Below, piece by piece: positions 16,804-28,200 of a DNA stretch of 54,013 nucleotides (position 1 is its first letter; every line of letters begins with the position of its first letter). A program made the translations under genes and the position numbers. Under the pieces are notes generated by a model. The model saw only the letters and a program-made list of their open reading frames with translations. It was not told the origin of the DNA and did not search any database. This DNA comes from Bacillus norwichensis (GTDB lineage Bacteria > Bacillota > Bacilli > Bacillales > Bacillaceae_C): assembly GCF_014836955.1 (NCBI RefSeq), contig NZ_JACSPV010000013.1:1-54013 (forward strand), given 5' to 3'.

Positions 16804-19800
16804 TTAACCATCCTTGGGCTTTCTCCTTCTTAGAACTAGTAATCCGACCAGGATTGCGAAAATACCAATTAGACCATAATTAAATAGGTTTGTAGCGGTA
16901 TTCGGCAATTTTTTGCCCCCTCCTTTATCCGTCGTATCAGAGGAAGGTGTTTCCGGTTTGTTGCCCTGTTCCGGAGCTGGTTCTGGATCCTTTGGCTCAA
17001 TAGAGATTTTCGCTTCCGGTTGATTTGGATCTGGTCCATGATCACTGCTTACAGTGGCGATATTTTTAATGGTGTTCCCAAATTGATCGGATTGGATGGT
17101 TGCTTCGAATGTAACAGTTCTCCACTCTGCATCCTTCACATCTCCGAAGTTCGCTGCAATTGTACCGTCTTTGAACTCACCGCTACCTTCATCGCTCACT
17201 TTTAGACTGTCTGCCACGTATTCCAAGCCTGCTGGAAGTTTGTCTGTAATCGTCAAGTTTTTAACTAAACTATCTGATTCTTTGTTGCGGGCCTTGATAG
17301 TGTAAACAACGGTATCTCCCACTTCGAATTTCGTTTTCCCTTTTTCAGCGTTAGCCGCCGTCTTTTCAGATTCGAAAGCTGGAGTTTTCGGATCGACTAT
17401 TACTTTCTCGCTTGGCTTATCTGGTTCATCAATATTATCTCCAGTTACTGTGGCAATGTTTTCGATCGTTTTTTCAGATTGACCCGACTTAACTTTTGCT
17501 TCGAATGTGACTGTGCGCCATTCCGTATCCTTCACATCTCCGAAGTTCGCTGTGATTGTACCGTCTTTGAACTCACCTGTACCTTTGTGGCTTACTTTCA
17601 AACTACCGTCTACATATTCCAAGCCTGCTGGTAATTTATCTGTAATCGATAGGTTTTTCACTAGGCTATCAGTGATTTTGTTACGGGTTTTGATTGTATA
17701 AACAATCGTGTCGCCCACTTCGTATTTTTCTTTGCCTTTTTCAGCGTTCACCGCTGATTTCTCAGATTCTAGAACTGAGTGGCGTGGATAAATTTCCACT
17801 TCTTCTTCTGGTTTGTCTGGTTTATCAATATTGTCTCCGCCAACTACGGCAATATTTTGAATGTCTTTGCCTGCTTGGCCGGGTTTAACTTTTACAAGGA
17901 ATTCTACTGTATGCCAGTTTGTATCCTTGATGTCACCAAATAGACCAATGATTTTACCATTTACTGCATAACCTTTGTCGTCGTCTTTTGTATCAGTAGC
18001 AGATTGGCCATCAACTTTCAAACTGTCTGTTACATATTCAAGTCCTTCCGGTATCTCATCCGAAATCACTAAATTTTTCACTAGACTGTCTTCTATTGTG
18101 TTCTTTGTCTTGATTGTGTAGAGAAGGGTATCGCCGACTTCCGGATGGTCCTTATCTGTGTTGCCTTCTGCTTTTGCTTCCAGCTTCGCAGATTTTTCGG
18201 ATTTCAGTACAGGACCCTTCGGATCGACTATCACTTTCTCTTCTGGCTCATCCGGCTTGTCTACATTATCACCATCTACAGTAGCAATGTTTTTAAGCTC
18301 TTTACCTGATTGACCGGACTTGATTTTCGCTTCGAAGGTGACCGTACGCCATTCCGTACCTTTCACATCACCGAAATTCGCTGTGATAGCACCAGCTTTA
18401 AACTCCCCGCTACCTTCATGACTGACTTTCAAGCTGTCTTCGACATATTCAAGTCCAGCTGGAAGTGTATCAGTAATGGATAGATTTTCTATCAAGCTAT
18501 CAGATACTTTGTTGCGCGTCTTGATTGTATAAACAATCGTGTCGCCCACCTCGTATTTTTCTTTGCCTTTTTCAGCGTTCTCAGCTGACTTCTCTGATTC
18601 AAGCTTTGGTACTCGTGGATAAACTTTCACTTCTTCTTCCGGCTTATCTGGCTCATCTATATTGTCACCATCTACGGTGGCAATGTTTTTAATATCCTTG
18701 CCTGCCTGGCCTTCCTTGACTTTCACCAGGAATTCAAGTGTATGCCACTCAGTGTCCTTGATGTCACCAAATTGGCCTGAAAGTTTGCCATCGACCGCAT
18801 GTCCATTATCTTCGTCTTTGGCATCTGTGACTGATTGACCATCAACTTTCAAGCTGTCCGCTTCATACTCAAGTCCTTCCGGTATTTCATCCGAAATCAC
18901 TAAGTTTTTCACAAGGCTGTCTTCAATAATATTTCTAGTCTTAATCGTGTAGAGAAGCGTATCTCCTACTTCAGGGTTCTCCTTATCTGTATTGCCGTCC
19001 GTTTTTGCTTCCAGCTTCACAGATTTCTCCGATTGGAGATCCGGATCCTTTGGATCGACTATCACTTTCTCTTCTGGCTCATCCGGCTTGTCTACATTAT
19101 CACCATCTACAGTGGCAATGTTTTTAAGCTCTTTACCTGATTGACCGGACTTGATTGTCGCTTCGAAGGTGACCGTACGCCACTCTGTATCTTTTACATC
19201 ACCGAAGCCCACCGTGATAGTTCCATCTTTAAACTCCCCGCTACCTTCATGACTGGCTTTTAAGCTGTCTGTGACATACTCTAGACCGGCTGGAAGTACA
19301 TCGGTGATCGTTAAGTTTTCTACTACGCTATCAGATACTTTGTTGCGCGTCTTGATTGTATAAACAATCGTGTCGCCCACTTCGAATGTCTCTTTGTCTT
19401 TTTCGGCGTTTATCGCGTTTTTTTCTGACTCTAATTTCGGTTCACGCGGATAAATTTTTACTTCCTCTTCCGGCTCATCTGGCTCATCTATATTGTCTCC
19501 ATCAACGAAGGCAATATTTTTAATATCTTGGCCTGCTTGACCTGCTTCGACTTTCACCAGAAATTCAAGTGTATGCCACTTCGTATCTTTAATATCGCCA
19601 AATTGCCCAGTAACTTTACCATCAACGATATAACCGTTGTCACCATCTTTAACATCCGTAACAGATTCGCCATCTACTCGCAAGCTACCTATTACATACT
19701 CAAGGCCTTCCGGTATTTCATCCGAAATCACTAAATTATTCACAAGGCTGTCTTCGATCGTGTTTTGAGTCCTAATTGTGTAAAGGAGCGTATCCCCCAC

Positions 19801-22800
19801 TTCAGGGTTGTCCTTATCTGTATTGCCCTCTGCTTTCGCTTCCAGCTTCACAGATTTCTCCGATTGGAGATCCGGATCCTTTGGATCAACTATCACTTTC
19901 TCTTCTGGCTCATCCGGCTTGTCTACATTATCACCATCTACAGTGGCAATGTTTTTAAGCTCTTTACCAGCTTGACCAGACAAGATTTTTGCCTCGAATG
20001 TGACCGTACGCCAATCCGTATCTTTTACATCACCAAAGTTCGCTGTGACAGCACCAGCTTTAAACTCCCCACTACCTTCATGACTCACTTTCAAGCTGTC
20101 TGCGACATATTCTAGTCCCACTGGAAGTGTGTCGGTGATTGTTAAGTTTTCTACTACGCTATCAGACACTTTGTTGCGCGTTTCGATTGTATAAACAATC
20201 GTGTCGCCCACTTCGTATTTCTCTTTACCTTTTTCAGCGTTCACCGCGAATTTTTTCGACTCTAGTTCCGGTTCACGCGGATAAATCTTCACTTCTTCTT
20301 CCGGCTCATCTGGCTCATCTATATTGTCTCCATCAACGAAGGCAATATTTTTAATATCTTGGCCTGCTTGACCTGCTTTAACTTTCACCAGAAATTCAAG
20401 TGTGTGCCAATCAGTGTCTTTAATATCACCAAGTTGACCTGAAAGCTTGCCATCGACCGCATGACCGTTGTCATTGTCTTTTTCGTCAGTAACAGACGCA
20501 CCGTCTACTTTCAAACTGCCCGCTACATACTCAAGGCCCGCCGGTATTTCATCCGAAATGACTAGATTATTCACAAGACTGTCTTCGATCGTGTTTTGAG
20601 TCCTGATTGTATAAAGAAGTGTATCCCCCACTTCAGGGTTGTCCTTATCTGTATTACCCTCTGCTTTCGTTTCAAGCTTCGCTGATTTTTCAGATTTCAG
20701 AACAGGAGCCTTCGGATCAATAATCACTTTTTCTTCTGGCTCATCCGGCTTGTCTACATTATCACCATCTACAGTGGCAATGTTTTTAAGCTCTTTACCA
20801 GCTTGACCAGACAAGATTTTTGCCTCGAATGTGACCGTACGCCACTCCGTATCTTTTACATCACCGAAATTCGCTGTGACAGCACCAGCTTTAAACTCCC
20901 CATTACCTTCATGACTCACTTTCAAGCTGTCTGCGACATATTCAAGACCAGCTGGGAGTGTATCTGTGATGGATAGATTTTCTATCAAGCTATCAGATAC
21001 TTTATTGTGCGTCTTGATTGTGTAAACAATCGTGTCGCCCACTTCGAATGTCTCTTTGCCTTTTTCAGCGTTCACCGCTGACTTTTCCGACTCTAATTGG
21101 GGTCCACGCGGATAAATCTTCACTTCTTCTTCCGGCTCATCTGGCTTATCTATATTGTCACCATCTACAGTGGCAATGTTTTTAATATCTTGGCCTGCTT
21201 GACCTGTCTTGACTTTGACTTCAAAAGTCAAGGTATGCCAGTCCATACCTTTGATATCACCAAATTGACCTGAGAGCTTGCCATCGACCGCATGGCCGTT
21301 GTCATCGTCTATTTCATCAGTAACAGACTTATCTTCTACTTTCAAACTGCCCGTTACATACTCGAGACCTTCCGGTATTTCATCCGAAATCACTAAGTTC
21401 TTCACAACACTGTTTTTAATAGTGTTCTGCGTCTTGATTGTGTAAAGAAGAGTATCGCCGACTTCCGGATTTTCCTTGTCTGTATTACCTTCAGCCTTCT
21501 CTTTGATCTCTGCTGATTTCTCCGATTTCAGGACAGGAACCCTATACTTAATCGGTGTTTTCGTTTCATTTGTTTCAATTTCTTCATCTTCATTTTTTAG
21601 CAAATCTTTATATTTAACCTGTGCTTTGTTGTCCACATCTTTTCCTGCATGATCGGACAAAGCTATCACTTTAAATTGAACAGTCATTCCGTCAGGTAAT
21701 GTGGTTGTGTTCGGTAAATCACCTATTTTAAAGATGACTTTTTCACCGTTAAAATGACCGGCATCATTATCTTCCACATCTGTTAAGTCGCCCGCTTTGG
21801 GACCGTTTAAAATTTTCATTGATCCAGGTACATATTCTGTACCTTCTGGAATTGCGTCTTCAATGGTCGTATTTGCCGCAATGTCTCCGCCTGAATTTTT
21901 AATGGTCATCTCATATGTTAATTCATCACCTGCAAATACATCCCCTTCAGGGCTTACAGATTTCTCAGCTGTCACACAAGGTTCAGTACCTAAGAAGATA
22001 TCATCTAGGAAATTTCCTGCTGCAGTTGATCCATTTGCACTGGAAATAGCTTCAAAACCAAAGCGAGTTACTGTTTGTCCTGCTGGAACAACATATGAAC
22101 CAGAATAGTATTTCCATTCATCTTTACCACTCGTCATTGTTTCAATAGTTTTCAAGTTTTTTGGATCAACAGTGGCTGAATCTATCTTTAACGCCATTGT
22201 ATCTTGGCCAACACGGCCTTTGTGGGCCAAACGCCAATAAATCGTTTGGCCTGGTGTCGTATCTACATCTTGATAAAGCTGTGCCGCTTCACGGCTGTTC
22301 AATTCCGCGAACTGTTGCCCATGTGCTGGAGTAACCTTCAAAGCTTCATATGGATCACCAGATGGAATTTCATCTCCCAAAGATTTATTCATTATTTCGA
22401 ATAAACCCGATCCATCGGTAGTTTTCCACCCAGGGACAGCACCTTGCGGAGCATCAAACCAACCTCTCTGCTTTTTCAATCGCGTATCATTAGGTGAAAA
22501 TGGTGGTTCCTCAAAACTACCATTAATCAGAGCCACTGGTGCCGCGCAAGCGTCTGGAGAATCCGGGGCTTCTACCACCTTATTTATTACTTCATTGGAA
22601 GGAATCTCTGCTATGCTGTCTCCACCGGCTGTAGCTGTGTTACTAACCTCTGTTCCAGGCTGCACATCTTCATTCACTTTCACTTGAAACGTAACAACTG
22701 CCGCATTCTCTTCTCCCGCGTATAATACTCCCTCAAGGGATTCACCAGATGAACCAATCGGCATCCCTGTAAAAATAGGACTTGCCCCAGCAACATCTGC

Positions 22801-24495
22801 TACTTTCTCACCATTCAATGTAGTTGTGCCCGGTACATACGAAGTACCTTCAGGCAATTCGTCATATACTTTCGTCATGGTCGATGCTAAAGTTCCGGTG
22901 TTTGTTACCTTCAACGTATAAGTGATAGTATCTCCCGGAAAGACCTCATCAGAAGGGTCATTCTTTTTTTCAATTACTAAGTCAGGCTTAATCGAAGGAT
23001 ATACTCGCGAAGCAAAATCTGTCGTTCCCGTGTAGTTTTCCGTCAATTCTGTTGCAATCCCCGTTGCAGGATCGAGTTCAAATAGATAAAAGACATTTTC
23101 ATTAATATCACTTACAATTTCATACGCACCTAGTAATAAAAATTTGCCATTCGGTAAAAAGCTCAGCGCTCCAGACCTTGTGAATTTTTCACCATTATCT
23201 GCAACAATCGGAATAACACTTTCTAATATGCCCTCTTCTACATCCACTTTCGCTAAAACAGATTCTACTGGATCATCGCTCCATCTTGAAAACCAGAGGT
23301 TTCCATCTGCATCAAAAGCTAAATCTCCTCCGCCAAAACTTGCGAATCCAGATTTGTCTTGGATAGGCACGCTGTTCTTTTCTTTTGTGACTAAGTCGAC
23401 AGATGAAATGTATATTTGTCCATTTTTCAGCAAGAAATAAACATACTTTGTACCATCTGGTGATATTGCACCTGCCAGTGTGGTCCCTTCTAAACTTGTT
23501 ATGAGCTCAGTTTTACCATTGGGATGTATTCTATATAAATTTGCACCTGCATTGGCATAAAAAACATCTTCATTTTTGCCTAAGGCTAATGAGTTATTTA
23601 TATTAGCGTTATCAAGTTTGACTTTTCCTTTGGGAGGTGCAGACGGATTAGTCCCATCATATTGGATGATGTACTTTTCACCGTCTATATTAGTGATCGA
23701 ATAAGAATCAGTATCGTTAATGGTAATACCATCTGCTGCTTGTACTTGATTTAAAGGAGCAATAGATTCCTTCTTGGCGGAAGCTTGATTATTAGTCTGA
23801 ATGTCCTGAACATCTGCTTCGACTTTCTCTTCAGGTTCATTATCCTTTTCTTCTTCTACTGCTTCATTTGGCGTCTCTTGATCCTCTTCGTCTGATTCTG
23901 CCGAAAGGTCAGCTTCCTGATTTTCTTTCTTCGAATCTACTGGGATCACAATCGCCGGGTTCGTTTCCAGGATAATGTTGCTGTTTATCACAAATTGAGC
24001 GACGTTTTCAATTGCTTCATTAGTCGCATCTTCTTCCCTCACTTGGGCTGTGATTTGCAGAGTCAATTTTTTTCCAGCAAATTCTTTTACTTGCTCATCC
24101 TTCAATTCTAAGGAAACTTTCTGACCATCTACAGTTGCAGTAACACGATCATCAATTTCCTCGCCGATCAAGACTGCTGTATCCTGAACAGCTAACCTTT
24201 TATCGAAATCATCCGATATTTCGATAAACTCATATCCAGTTACATCTTCGGGAAGCTGAATGTTTATGTTGTATTGATAGTCTGTTTCCAGTTGGATTTC
24301 TTTACTTTCTTCACCATCAACATCTTTTGAGATAATTGGCTGTTCCAACTCTTTCATGTCAGTCTTTTCCACAGCTTGAACTGACAATGAAGCAGGAACC
24401 ATTCCATTAAGAGTAACCAAAATCATTGCAAGAAAGACTATGTATCTCTTAAACTTTCGTTTCAATCTGTTGGTTACTATCTTTGAAGTACTCAA
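16804..24495 (-). CDS. Giant LPXTG-type surface protein with alternating DUF11-like repeats
   Basis: About 2563 residues. A long basic signal peptide ends near SVQA (about 45). Then come an N-terminal domain, an acidic linker (about 200-235), a propeller-like region (about 255-505), a DUF11 domain (about 508-645), a jelly-roll-like domain (about 655-815), a second DUF11 domain and eleven modules from about 985 to 2500. The modules alternate long A (LKSEKSA..GNTDK..NPEVGDTLLYTI) and short B (LESEKSA..YEVGDTIVYTI) as five AB pairs plus a final B. The C-terminus is LPNTA, a hydrophobic span and RRRKPKDG. LPNTA is the motif of B. anthracis SrtC, so anchoring during development is possible. I prefer the TTG at 24495, seven bases after GGAGGT; the GTG at 24504 overlaps that site. 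No sortase gene is in the window. Confidence 0.88.
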   Translation of the reverse strand: MSTSKIVTNRLKRKFKRYIVFLAMILVTLNGMVPASLSVQAVEKTDMKELEQPIISKDVDGEESKEIQLETDYQYNINIQLPEDVTGYEFIEISDDFDKRLAVQDTAVLIGEEIDDRVTATVDGQKVSLELKDEQVKEFAGKKLTLQITAQVREEDATNEAIENVAQFVINSNIILETNPAIVIPVDSKKENQEADLSAESDEEDQETPNEAVEEEKDNEPEEKVEADVQDIQTNNQASAKKESIAPLNQVQAADGITINDTDSYSITNIDGEKYIIQYDGTNPSAPPKGKVKLDNANINNSLALGKNEDVFYANAGANLYRIHPNGKTELITSLEGTTLAGAISPDGTKYVYFLLKNGQIYISSVDLVTKEKNSVPIQDKSGFASFGGGDLAFDADGNLWFSRWSDDPVESVLAKVDVEEGILESVIPIVADNGEKFTRSGALSFLPNGKFLLLGAYEIVSDINENVFYLFELDPATGIATELTENYTGTTDFASRVYPSIKPDLVIEKKNDPSDEVFPGDTITYTLKVTNTGTLASTMTKVYDELPEGTSYVPGTTTLNGEKVADVAGASPIFTGMPIGSSGESLEGVLYAGEENAAVVTFQVKVNEDVQPGTEVSNTATAGGDSIAEIPSNEVINKVVEAPDSPDACAAPVALINGSFEEPPFSPNDTRLKKQRGWFDAPQGAVPGWKTTDGSGLFEIMNKSLGDEIPSGDPYEALKVTPAHGQQFAELNSREAAQLYQDVDTTPGQTIYWRLAHKGRVGQDTMALKIDSATVDPKNLKTIETMTSGKDEWKYYSGSYVVPAGQTVTRFGFEAISSANGSTAAGNFLDDIFLGTEPCVTAEKSVSPEGDVFAGDELTYEMTIKNSGGDIAANTTIEDAIPEGTEYVPGSMKILNGPKAGDLTDVEDNDAGHFNGEKVIFKIGDLPNTTTLPDGMTVQFKVIALSDHAGKDVDNKAQVKYKDLLKNEDEEIETNETKTPIKYRVPVLKSEKSAEIKEKAEGNTDKENPEVGDTLLYTIKTQNTIKNSVVKNLVISDEIPEGLEYVTGSLKVEDKSVTDEIDDDNGHAVDGKLSGQFGDIKGMDWHTLTFEVKVKTGQAGQDIKNIATVDGDNIDKPDEPEEEVKIYPRGPQLESEKSAVNAEKGKETFEVGDTIVYTIKTHNKVSDSLIENLSITDTLPAGLEYVADSLKVSHEGNGEFKAGAVTANFGDVKDTEWRTVTFEAKILSGQAGKELKNIATVDGDNVDKPDEPEEKVIIDPKAPVLKSEKSAKLETKAEGNTDKDNPEVGDTLLYTIRTQNTIEDSLVNNLVISDEIPAGLEYVAGSLKVDGASVTDEKDNDNGHAVDGKLSGQLGDIKDTDWHTLEFLVKVKAGQAGQDIKNIAFVDGDNIDEPDEPEEEVKIYPREPELESKKFAVNAEKGKEKYEVGDTIVYTIETRNKVSDSVVENLTITDTLPVGLEYVADSLKVSHEGSGEFKAGAVTANFGDVKDTDWRTVTFEAKILSGQAGKELKNIATVDGDNVDKPDEPEEKVIVDPKDPDLQSEKSVKLEAKAEGNTDKDNPEVGDTLLYTIRTQNTIEDSLVNNLVISDEIPEGLEYVIGSLRVDGESVTDVKDGDNGYIVDGKVTGQFGDIKDTKWHTLEFLVKVEAGQAGQDIKNIAFVDGDNIDEPDEPEEEVKIYPREPKLESEKNAINAEKDKETFEVGDTIVYTIKTRNKVSDSVVENLTITDVLPAGLEYVTDSLKASHEGSGEFKDGTITVGFGDVKDTEWRTVTFEATIKSGQSGKELKNIATVDGDNVDKPDEPEEKVIVDPKDPDLQSEKSVKLEAKTDGNTDKENPEVGDTLLYTIKTRNIIEDSLVKNLVISDEIPEGLEYEADSLKVDGQSVTDAKDEDNGHAVDGKLSGQFGDIKDTEWHTLEFLVKVKEGQAGKDIKNIATVDGDNIDEPDKPEEEVKVYPRVPKLESEKSAENAEKGKEKYEVGDTIVYTIKTRNKVSDSLIENLSITDTLPAGLEYVEDSLKVSHEGSGEFKAGAITANFGDVKGTEWRTVTFEAKIKSGQSGKELKNIATVDGDNVDKPDEPEEKVIVDPKGPVLKSEKSAKLEAKAEGNTDKDHPEVGDTLLYTIKTKNTIEDSLVKNLVISDEIPEGLEYVTDSLKVDGQSATDTKDDDKGYAVNGKIIGLFGDIKDTNWHTVEFLVKVKPGQAGKDIQNIAVVGGDNIDKPDKPEEEVEIYPRHSVLESEKSAVNAEKGKEKYEVGDTIVYTIKTRNKITDSLVKNLSITDKLPAGLEYVDGSLKVSHKGTGEFKDGTITANFGDVKDTEWRTVTFEAKVKSGQSEKTIENIATVTGDNIDEPDKPSEKVIVDPKTPAFESEKTAANAEKGKTKFEVGDTVVYTIKARNKESDSLVKNLTITDKLPAGLEYVADSLKVSDEGSGEFKDGTIAANFGDVKDAEWRTVTFEATIQSDQFGNTIKNIATVSSDHGPDPNQPEAKISIEPKDPEPAPEQGNKPETPSSDTTDKGGGKKLPNTATNLFNYGLIGIFAILVGLLVLRRRKPKDG
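17000..21545 (-). repeat. Coding tandem repeat, about 831-bp period (AB module pairs)
   Basis: Each AB pair of the surface protein spans about 831 bp (277 codons). The A-module sequence around CCTTATCTGTATT recurs near 21470, 20640, 19810, 18980 and 18150. Some blocks, such as those starting near 19930 and 20760, are almost identical over about 100 bases, while others differ more. This suggests recent exchange between units. Confidence 0.85.
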
Positions 24496-24654
24496 TATTC
24501 CCACCTCCAGTTACTATCGGATCTAGATAGCCATCATCTAAATAGTAAAAAATTTTGTTGTGACTAAAAAACAACCATCAGCTTTACCCTGATCGTGCAT
24601 AAGCCCTCCCTTCATTTTCAAAATGTGCTGCCTAACATAAGCAAATCTACATAT

Positions 24655-24702
24655 AATTCATATCACCTCCTCTCGTTAAATTCATATCACCTCCTCTCGT
24701 TA
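24655..24702 (-). promoter_or_regulatory. Tandem 24-bp duplication carrying perfect Shine-Dalgarno sequences in the surface-protein leader
   Basis: Two exact head-to-tail copies of a 24-bp unit lie 160-210 bases upstream of the surface-protein start. On the minus strand each contains AGAGGAGGTGATATG, a full complement of the 16S 3' end with an ATG five bases later. Only very short frames follow: MNLTRGGDMNYM then a stop. It could be a leader peptide pair or a ribosome-binding mRNA stabiliser like the STAB-SD of cry3A. The remainder of 24505-25160 has no gene. Confidence 0.65.
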
Positions 24703-24854
24703 ATCAATAAAACTAGAAATAAGCCTTTATTTTGAATAGAGTGAAACGAATAAAAGAGGCATGAAATCATTCGGAAAAAATTCTACATATTTCGCTATAA
24801 ACCAGCGCAATTCACCTATTTACTCCACTTTTCCAGCAATTGTAACAAGCTTCT

Positions 24855-24893
24855 CTATTCAACTTCTTTTCAAACCTATACAATTTCTATACA
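24855..24893. promoter_or_regulatory. Candidate activator binding site: CTATACA direct repeats 11 bp apart
   Basis: CTATACA occurs at 24876 and 24887, an 11-bp step, and CTATTCA at 24855. SARP/OmpR-type winged helices bind direct heptamers with this spacing. The site is about 370 bases upstream of the surface-protein gene, whose neighbour encodes such a regulator. Inference. Confidence 0.35.
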
Positions 24894-25160
24894 GTTTCCA
24901 GGAGATAATACCTTCGTTCTAAGTCAATCATCCTAATGAATACAAAAAAAATATCCTTTCCTCTTTGAATAAAAGGTAAGGATTTACAGTGATATACAGC
25001 GATTGAATTTAAAAATGCAATTACGAATTAAAATAGTCCAAAGGAACTGATGAAAGGATACTCATTCATTCCACACAAAGCAGTACTCCGTCTAAAGTCA
25101 TTTTTTCAATTCCCCCTTTCTAATTGAGAATTCACCCTTGCTAAAATAGGAAGAGTACAC

Positions 25161-25197
25161 AAAAGCTCGGAAAATCTGAGATCGACTTTCCGAGCTT
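25161..25197 (-). terminator. Terminator hairpin of the glycosyltransferase operon
   Basis: AAGCTCGGAAA and TTTCCGAGCTT form an 11-pair stem just after the stop of the last gene of the operon, with TTTT following on the minus strand. Confidence 0.7.
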
Positions 25198-25207
25198 CTG
25201 AGAATAA

Positions 25208-28200
25208 CTAGTATTTTGAGAAGGCCTCTTCCACAATGTAATACGATTGTTTCAAGCGTTCTTTTGATGCAGGCTCATTCCAACTTTTCCACGTGTAGCC
25301 TGCCATTTCCTTCAGAACTTTGTTTTCAATGAATGGGAATGAATCCTGTGGATTTCCTTCCGCATCAATATCTAAAGCTCCTATATAAATTTGATCAACG
25401 AATGCACTTGCTTCCATCCCGTCTTTATAAATATCTCCCGTGAATTCTTTTTGGCTCGGATCTTTTGACTGGATAAGCAACCATGGAATTCTTATCTCTA
25501 TGGTTCCCTCGTCATTTATAAAGTAGTCTGCCAATGAATCATACTTATCGGAAACAGGGTTGCCGTTCCCTTCCCTTAGTTTTCCGGTTTCATATGAACT
25601 AAACGGGATTGTCTTTTTTTGATCAGGAAGATAGTACTCTTTATTCAGAGCATATTTAATCGGTGAAAATTCTCCGCTGTTCTTGGAAGGAGGCTCCCCG
25701 TCCGTTTTTATTAGCTTCAAGATATGCTCGTATTGATAGGTAAAGAAGTCGTAATATGCATCCACTTTAATTCGAGATTCCTTTTTACTGAGGTCAACAA
25801 TAAAATCAATCCCATTGGAAAAGCGGACATCATCGTTTCCTTTGATAAACGTATTCCCCTGTTTCGGGATGACATCCAACAAAATAAGGGGATCTCCCTT
25901 GAAGTTCTTGTGACGCTCCAGCCGGATGTATAAATATCGTTCATCATGATCCACATATAATGCTTTCAAGCTACCTTTATCTTTCTTATAAAGCGCCTCT
26001 TTCTTCCACTCATCTATTTTTCCATCCACCAGGATTTTATGGCGGTCAAAACTGAGCAAGCCAAATTGTTCTTCGTTGGTTTGAGCATTCGACCAAAATG
26101 GCCGTCTGTCTGGATTATCATAGTCCATTGTATTCCAAGTCCGCTTGAACCATTCATCCTGCCATGTAAAAATCAGCCCGCCCAACAGCTTTTCTTCCAT
26201 AATATCCTCAAACAAGTGCCGAATGATTTCCCCTTGCTGCTTCTCGGATAAAAATCCCTGATTCCATCCAAATGGATTTTCATGGGTTAATCCCCGTGAA
26301 CTTGGCACACCGAATTCCGCCACTAAAATAGGGAGCCGATGAGCAGCATGCAATTCTGCCAAATACCCGGCGTAGTTATTGTTTTTTCCACGATGGTCTA
26401 TATATGTTTGATACTTTTCATCATAGTTTAAGAAATCGGGATAATACGGGTATATATGATAGGAGGCAAATTGGTCTGTCAGCTTTGTTTCTTTTTTTGT
26501 ATAAATAACATTTGGATCGACACTGACGATATCCTCCTGACCAGTAGAATCGGAAGGGTGCTCCAAGATGTCCGTTGTTACCCAATTGGTAAAGCTCATC
26601 GGCCGCATCCAATGATACTGCTTCACTTCGTACTTAGTGATGAAATCCATCTGCTGTGCAAGCCAATATTCAAACGCTTTACCATTTTTTGTTTCGAAGT
26701 ATTTTCCATCATAATCACCCTTGTCAGGATATTTTTCATTCGTGTTTTCAACCATGAAAGGATACCACTCAATTCCCAATACCCAGCCAATGACATATTC
26801 CGATATATCCGCCCGGTATGCTCCTGATGCATGCCCTGCCTTCTGTTCCACTATTTTATTGCCATGAATGACATCAACGATGGTTTTCATTTCTTTCTGA
26901 AAATCCTTCAGATTTTCCTTTTCAAAAGCGTCCAATGATTCTTCTAGTTTTTCTTCATTAATCCAAACACCATGCAGGACATATATTTTCTCTTCATGTT
27001 GGTCGTTGTAACGCTTCAACGCATTATAAAAACCGGGAGGATGCAGGGTATATATACGAATCGTATTGGCATTCATTTTTCCAATCTGCTCGAGCCATCT
27101 ATAATATTCCTCTTCTGTTATAGCGGCTTCACCAGGGAAGGTACCAGGTTTCCCCATTCCGATATTGACACCTTTAATCGTGAGCGGAGTCCACTTGCCA
27201 TCCTGCATCACCTCAAAAGCATCCTCTTTAATTCTTGCATTATATTGAAGGTTATTGGAACGTATCTTTTTCTCCATTTTTGGTGACTCCTCGAACTGCT
27301 CTAAAATGGATGTCATCATTGGAAGATAAGTAGACCAATAAAAAGCCTGGTCGGAAAACTTTTGAGCTACCTTATATATTTGCTTTAAGCCTTTCATTTG
27401 GTAGAAACGGGGAACATCCGTTACATCATTGAAATCACCCGCAAAATAGTAGCTTAAAGATTCTCCATGTTCACTTTTTGAGACAGCTGCAAATTCAGCT
27501 GGAATCCCATTTTTTTCAAGTATTTGATTTCCTTCATCCGTGAGTTTCCATTCATAATTTGCCAGAACTGTCGTGCCTTCTTTCGGCGTCACAATATCAA
27601 ACCAATATTGATAATCAGGGCTCGCTTTAAACCCAAACTGTTTTTTTCCCTCTGCCGTAAATGAAAGGCTGATACCATCTTTTTGTAAATGCTTTTCTTT
27701 CTCCAATACGATGACTTGATAATCTAGGTCATTGACCAAAATAATCCCGGATCCACTGTAGGTCCATGAATCTTTGAACTCATCCAGTATCCATTGAGGA
27801 ATTTCTTCATTTTTACTCGGATCCAATTCATCAAAATACCGACCAGTCCAGCCTGACCAGTCGACCCCCAAATAATCGGTGACACTTTTTCGAACTGATT
27901 CACTTGTTGGCGAGGCAAATGTATTAAACTCTGCAACCAGCAGACTTTTCTTTTTCTTATTTAACCGATCAGTGATCGCCTTCCACTCTTCTTCCTCAAG
28001 TCCACCATATACTTTTCCCGACCGTGAGCCCTCTCTGGACTTTTCAATCCATGGCAAATCTTCTTCGTAAACACCATATGTATCCGCCAAATAAATCACA
28101 TCATATGGATCATAATCATCAGGAAGCTGACGAATTTGGTAACTTTCCTTACTGTGGTCCGGCTGGAATCCAAAATAATTACTCACAGGTTCGGATATAC

